A stretch of 26,143 nt of DNA from Emticicia sp031378715. Lineage in GTDB: Bacteria; Bacteroidota; Bacteroidia; Cytophagales; Spirosomataceae. Below, piece by piece: positions 23,357-26,143 of this stretch (position 1 is the first letter of the stretch; each line of letters opens with the position of its first letter). The stretch covers positions 1 to 26,143 of the forward strand of contig JANNEN010000419.1 of assembly GCA_031378715.1 (NCBI GenBank), in the 5' to 3' direction. Made by a program: the position numbers and the translations under genes. The notes under the pieces were generated by a model. That model was given only the letters and a program-made list of their open reading frames with translations, was not told the DNA's origin and searched no databases.

Positions 23357-24832
23357 ATGAGTAAAGGTCTTCCAAAGCGTAGTGAAAACTACTCGGAATG
23401 GTACAATGAATTAGTAAAAAAGGCTGACTTAGCCGAAAACTCCGCCGTGCGTGGTTGTATGGTTATTAAGCCCTATGGCTATTCAATTTGGGAAAAAATG
23501 CAACGGGCATTAGACGATATGTTTAAGGAAACGGGGCATACGAATGCCTATTTTCCGCTTTTTGTGCCGAAAAGTTTGTTTGAAGCCGAAGAAAAAATCG
23601 CCGAAGGTTTCGCCAAGGAATGTGCCGTCGTGACGCATTACCGACTGAAAACTGACCCCGATAATCCAGGAAAACTTATCGTAGATTCGGAGGCAAAGTT
23701 AGAAGAGGAACTCATCGTTCGTCCTACGAGCGAAGCCATTATTTGGAGTACTTATAAAAACTGGATTCAGTCGCACCGTGATTTGCCGATTTTGATTAAT
23801 CAGTGGGCAAACGTTGTGCGGTGGGAGATGCGTACCCGAATGTTTTTGCGAACAACCGAATTTCTGTGGCAAGAAGGGCATACTGCCCACGCAACCAAAC
23901 AAGAAGCCCTCGACGAAACCAAGCAAATGCTCGAAGTTTATGCCCGATTTGCTGAGGAGTGGATGGCTGTACCCGTTGTGCAAGGCTATAAATCAGCCAA
24001 CGAACGTTTCGCTGGTGCCGAAGAAACGCTCTGTATTGAGGCAATGATGCAAGATGGTAAAGCCCTCCAAGCGGGAACTTCGCACTTTCTGGGACAGAAC
24101 TTTGCCAAGGCATTTGATGTGAAATTTCAGAATAAAGAAGGTAAACTTGAACACGTTTGGGGAACGTCATGGGGTGCAAGTACCCGACTCATGGGAGCTT
24201 TAATCATGGCACATTCCGACGATTTGGGCTTGGTGTTACCACCAAAATTAGCTCCGATTCATGTCGTAATTGTACCCATATACAAAGGTGACGAAGATTT
24301 GGCAGAAATAAAGGCAGTAATACAGCCAATCATGCAGGAATTAAAATCCTTCGGAATTACCGTAAAATTTGATGATAACGATGCCTACCGACCAGGTTGG
24401 AAATTTGCCGAATACGAACTCAAAGGCGTTCCGCTTCGTATGGCCGTTGGTATGCGTGATTTGGCAAACGGACAAATTGAATTGGCTCGCCGAGATACGC
24501 TCACCAAAGAAACCCGCTCACTGGAAGGCATTGCGGTTTATGTGAAAGATTTGTTGAACGAAATTCAGGAAGCGATTTATACGAAAGCACTAAATTTCCG
24601 AAAAGAAAATACTTTTAAAGTCGATACTTGGGCGGATTTTAACGAACAAATCGAAAAAGGTGGTTTCTTGCTTTGCCACTGGGACGGCTCGCCCGAAACC
24701 GAAGAGAAGATAAAAGAACTCACCAAGGCGACGATTCGTTGTATTCCCTTAGATGCCGTTGAGGAAGCAGGCACGTGCATTTATTCGGGGAATCCTTCGG
24801 TTAAAAGAGTAGTTTTTGCAAGAGCGTATTAA
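23357..24832 (+). CDS. proS: prolyl-tRNA synthetase, short archaeal/eukaryote-like type
   Basis: The 491-residue enzyme charges tRNA-Pro with proline in the cytoplasm. It opens with LPKRSENYSEWYNELVKKAD and the class II core includes GYSIWEKMQRALDDMFKETG (motif 1 region), RPTSEAIIWSTYKNWI, motif 2 from RWEMRTR (155-161) to FLWQEGHTAHAT, and motif 3 near HVWGTSWGASTRLMGALIM. An anticodon-binding domain with LAPIHVVIVPIYKGDE follows, and the C-terminal extension ends in FARAY. It lacks the roughly 180-residue insertion (INS) editing domain of E. coli-type ProRS, and so belongs to the archaeal/eukaryotic-like type usual in Bacteroidota. The ATG at 23357 fits the family N-terminus. Confidence 0.97.
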   Translation: MSKGLPKRSENYSEWYNELVKKADLAENSAVRGCMVIKPYGYSIWEKMQRALDDMFKETGHTNAYFPLFVPKSLFEAEEKIAEGFAKECAVVTHYRLKTDPDNPGKLIVDSEAKLEEELIVRPTSEAIIWSTYKNWIQSHRDLPILINQWANVVRWEMRTRMFLRTTEFLWQEGHTAHATKQEALDETKQMLEVYARFAEEWMAVPVVQGYKSANERFAGAEETLCIEAMMQDGKALQAGTSHFLGQNFAKAFDVKFQNKEGKLEHVWGTSWGASTRLMGALIMAHSDDLGLVLPPKLAPIHVVIVPIYKGDEDLAEIKAVIQPIMQELKSFGITVKFDDNDAYRPGWKFAEYELKGVPLRMAVGMRDLANGQIELARRDTLTKETRSLEGIAVYVKDLLNEIQEAIYTKALNFRKENTFKVDTWADFNEQIEKGGFLLCHWDGSPETEEKIKELTKATIRCIPLDAVEEAGTCIYSGNPSVKRVVFARAY

Positions 24833-24833
24833 T

Positions 24834-24862
24834 TTTTGGTCTGACGGAACGTCTGACCAAAA
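24834..24862. repeat. palindrome directly after proS
   Basis: TTTTGGTC/GACCAAAA (8 bp), a T-T mismatch, then GACG/CGTC (4 bp) around a GAA loop. It begins one base after the proS stop codon. There is no T tract downstream on plus, so it is probably not an intrinsic terminator. It belongs with the other short-loop palindromes of the window by architecture. Confidence 0.6.
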
Positions 24863-24906
24863 GGCATAGAACAAGAAAATATTAGAACAAATCAAAATAG
24901 AAAGCA

Positions 24907-25326
24907 ATGGTAAAATCAGGCGATAATGTAGCAGTACATTACAAAGGAACGCTAACCGATGGTACGGTGTTCGATAGTTCGGAGGGGCGTGAGCCTTTGG
25001 AGTTTCAGGTAGGTAGCGGCATGGTCATTGAAGGCTTCGATGCGGGCGTTACGGGAATGGTTATCGGCGAAAAAAAGACGATTCATATTCCTGTCGATGA
25101 GGCTTACGGGCCGATGTCGGAAGCGATGATTTTTAAATTTAACCGTTTGGATATTCCCGAAGATGTGCCGTTAGAAATCGGCGGAACGCTCAATATGCAC
25201 AACGGGCAGGAAGCAATGCCCGTGATTGTGCGGGAGGTAACAGCCACGACGGTAATCCTCGACGGAAATCACCCGCTGGCGGGGCAAGATTTGATTTTTG
25301 AACTCGAATTGATGGGGGTGAATTAG
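24907..25326 (+). CDS. FKBP-type peptidyl-prolyl cis-trans isomerase, SlyD-like
   Basis: The 139-residue protein has the SlyD arrangement: an FKBP domain split by an insert-in-flap chaperone domain. FKBP parts include VAVHYKGTLTDGTVFDSSEG, the FQVGSGMVIEGFDAGVTGM active-site segment and the C-terminal HPLAGQDLIFELELMGV. The insert spans about residues 69-119 (EAYGPMSEAMIFKF to VREVTATTV). It speeds proline isomerisation during folding and may hold unfolded chains. The metal-binding His/Cys-rich tail of E. coli SlyD is absent, and there is no signal peptide, so it is cytoplasmic. It follows proS by 74 bases and ends at a strong terminator. Confidence 0.93.
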   Translation: MVKSGDNVAVHYKGTLTDGTVFDSSEGREPLEFQVGSGMVIEGFDAGVTGMVIGEKKTIHIPVDEAYGPMSEAMIFKFNRLDIPEDVPLEIGGTLNMHNGQEAMPVIVREVTATTVILDGNHPLAGQDLIFELELMGVN

Positions 25327-25371
25327 GAAATTGGTTTCGTTTTGCGAAAGTTTTGTTGATAGTTATTTTTT

Positions 25372-25402
25372 AGTCCTACCGATAATTGGTAGGACTTTTT
25401 TT
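25372..25402 (+). terminator. strong rho-independent terminator after the FKBP gene
   Basis: Perfect 9-bp arms AGTCCTACC (25372-25380) and GGTAGGACT (25388-25396) with a 7-base loop, followed by a T run to 25402. It overlaps the last bases of the toxin gene on the opposite strand. Confidence 0.9.
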
Positions 25403-25661
25403 ATTCATAATGCCCCCAAATCGAATGGATAATTATCTCATTATCGGTTATGCTATAAACAATGCGGTGTTCGTCGTCTATCCGCCGTGACCATTTGCCT
25501 TTCAGATTTCCTTTGAGTGGTTCGGGTTTGCCTGTTCCGTCAAAGGGAGTTCGCCGACATTCTTCAATAAGTTTTGAAATTCTGATGAAAGTTTTTCGAT
25601 TGATTCCTTCACATTCTACAAAAACCTTCAAGGTGTCTTTATCAAAAACGATTTTTCTCAT
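25401..25661 (-). CDS. YoeB/Txe-family mRNA interferase toxin
   Basis: The 86-residue protein is a YoeB-like toxin that would cleave mRNA on the ribosome. The signature RRTPFDGTGKPEPLKGNLKG and WSRRIDDEHRIVYSI is strongly conserved with E. coli YoeB. Catalytic positions are all present: Glu47, Arg66, His84 and Tyr85 correspond to E. coli Glu46, Arg65, His83 and Tyr84. It is therefore likely active. It overlaps the upstream antitoxin gene by 4 bases (ATGA), as usual for translationally coupled toxin-antitoxin pairs. Confidence 0.93.
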   Translation of the reverse strand: MRKIVFDKDTLKVFVECEGINRKTFIRISKLIEECRRTPFDGTGKPEPLKGNLKGKWSRRIDDEHRIVYSITDNEIIIHSIWGHYE

Positions 25662-25933
25662 TTTTGTCGAGAATAAAGATTAAGTGCTAATTCTTCTCCA
25701 TTTAGCACTTTTTGGGTAAACTTTTCAAACTCATCTCCCTCGAAAACATACTGAATACCCGATTTCTCGCCAATTAATATTTTTTCTTCAAATGCCTCTT
25801 TCGACATTTTGTAAGGGCTTTCCTCAGCTTTTATCGAAAACTCCAAATTGATTTTTCCTTTCAAAGTCTTTTTTAATGCTTTGAAAAACTCATAGGTTAG
25901 TTCATTTTCATTTAATTGATAAGTAACTTGCAT
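25658..25933 (-). CDS. probable antitoxin of the YoeB-type toxin
   Basis: From the ATG at 25931-25933 the product is 91 residues; a start further upstream at 25978 would overlap the promoter-like element and add 15 unlikely residues. The protein begins MQVTYQLNENELTYEFF and is acidic and helical, without an obvious helix-turn-helix, ribbon-helix-helix or Phd/YefM motif. It resembles a DUF2683-like small protein often seen before YoeB-type toxins in Bacteroidota; this is my recollection and not checked. The role as antitoxin rests mainly on its 4-base overlap with and upstream position to the toxin gene. It could bind and block the toxin through its C-terminal helix. Confidence 0.75.
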   Translation of the reverse strand: MQVTYQLNENELTYEFFKALKKTLKGKINLEFSIKAEESPYKMSKEAFEEKILIGEKSGIQYVFEGDEFEKFTQKVLNGEELALNLYSRQK

Positions 25934-25957
25934 GACTTTATCTGTTTTTTTATTGTG

Positions 25958-25965
25958 CAAATATA
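25958..25965 (-). promoter_or_regulatory. candidate -7 element of the toxin-antitoxin operon
   Basis: On minus this reads TATATTTG, matching TAnnTTTG, about 25 bases before the antitoxin start. A TTTG-like -33 lies about 24 bases further upstream, within the end of accA, slightly farther than usual. Confidence 0.4.
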
Positions 25966-25978
25966 TCAAAAAATACAA

Positions 25979-26143
25979 TTAATTTTCTTCAAAGACCCCC
26001 ATCGAACAAAATTTTTCGATTCGAGCGTCGATGCGTTCTTGGGCGGTCATGGCGGTTAGCGTGGCGATTTCGCTCAAAATTCGGTTCTTCAAGCGGCTCG
26101 ACATATCCTCCCAGTCGAGTTGGGCTCCGCCGAGTGGTTCATT
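25979..26143 (-). CDS. accA: acetyl-CoA carboxylase carboxyltransferase subunit alpha, C-terminal part
   Basis: The reading frame enters from the right edge and gives 54 residues before the TAA at 25979-25981. NEPLGGAQLDWEDMSSRLKN followed by RILSEIATLTAM and ERIDARIEKFCSMGVFEEN matches the C-terminus of AccA: EPLGGAH-like start, a helical segment and a closing R-x-EKF-x-x-MG-x-F. The enzyme transfers carboxyl from biotin to acetyl-CoA in fatty acid synthesis. The start lies outside the window. The toxin-antitoxin operon follows 45 bases after its stop on the same strand. Confidence 0.85.
   Translation of the reverse strand, partial: NEPLGGAQLDWEDMSSRLKNRILSEIATLTAMTAQERIDARIEKFCSMGVFEEN

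Noticed and set aside
1..26143. CRISPR array, insertion sequence or prophage
   Set aside because: No regularly spaced direct repeats of about 24-40 bases, no transposase or integrase, and no phage structural gene were found on either strand.

Overview
The window looks like chromosomal DNA of a Bacteroidota bacterium, most likely from the order Cytophagales. Three things suggest this. First, protein families typical of the phylum: a TonB receptor with STN and carboxypeptidase-like N-terminal domains beside a FecR/ECF-sigma pair, a FecR with the C-terminal DUF4974-type domain, a short ProRS without editing domain, and an AtpB with a signal peptide and long His-rich N-terminus. Second, no Shine-Dalgarno motif stands out before starts, while TAnnTTTG-type promoter elements occur. 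Third, the intergenic DNA is AT-rich. The genus is not determined.

Layout, left to right. Positions 29-5356 (minus strand) hold an ECF sigma factor, a FecR-type anti-sigma factor and a large TonB-dependent transducer, read in that order: a cell-surface signalling cassette. A Tat-exported sugar phosphate isomerase/epimerase-like lipoprotein follows on the same strand (5420-6409). rlmI-like 23S rRNA methyltransferase (+) and dnaA (-) converge with directly abutting stop codons at 7972/7973. Then come the small subunit of methylmalonyl-CoA mutase (without the large subunit beside it), a glycerate kinase with a TTG start, and a family 2 glycosyltransferase-like protein, all on plus.

From 13342 to 16802 lies the membrane (Fo) and stalk part of the ATP synthase: atpZ-like, an AtpI-like membrane protein, atpB, atpE, atpF and atpH. 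It ends at a rho-independent terminator, and the F1 genes atpA/G/D/C are not in the window. Next are an alpha/beta hydrolase (-), an exported leucine-rich-repeat protein (+), a small MerR-type regulator (+), a FadL/OmpP1-like outer membrane protein (-), a Gly/Asn/Ser-rich repetitive lipoprotein (-), proS (+), a SlyD-like FKBP isomerase (+), a YoeB-type toxin with an overlapping upstream antitoxin candidate (-), and the C-terminus of accA (-), cut by the window edge.

The genes are mostly ordinary housekeeping and accessory functions. No phage, insertion sequence, CRISPR array, rRNA or tRNA gene was seen. The most notable unexplained structure is a set of short intergenic palindromes, two of them clearly related in sequence and one preceded by GTAG as in REP elements. 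There are also unusually structured spacers inside the Fo operon (atpB-atpE, atpE-atpF, atpF-atpH) that could tune subunit amounts. I found no convincing wholly new multi-gene system.
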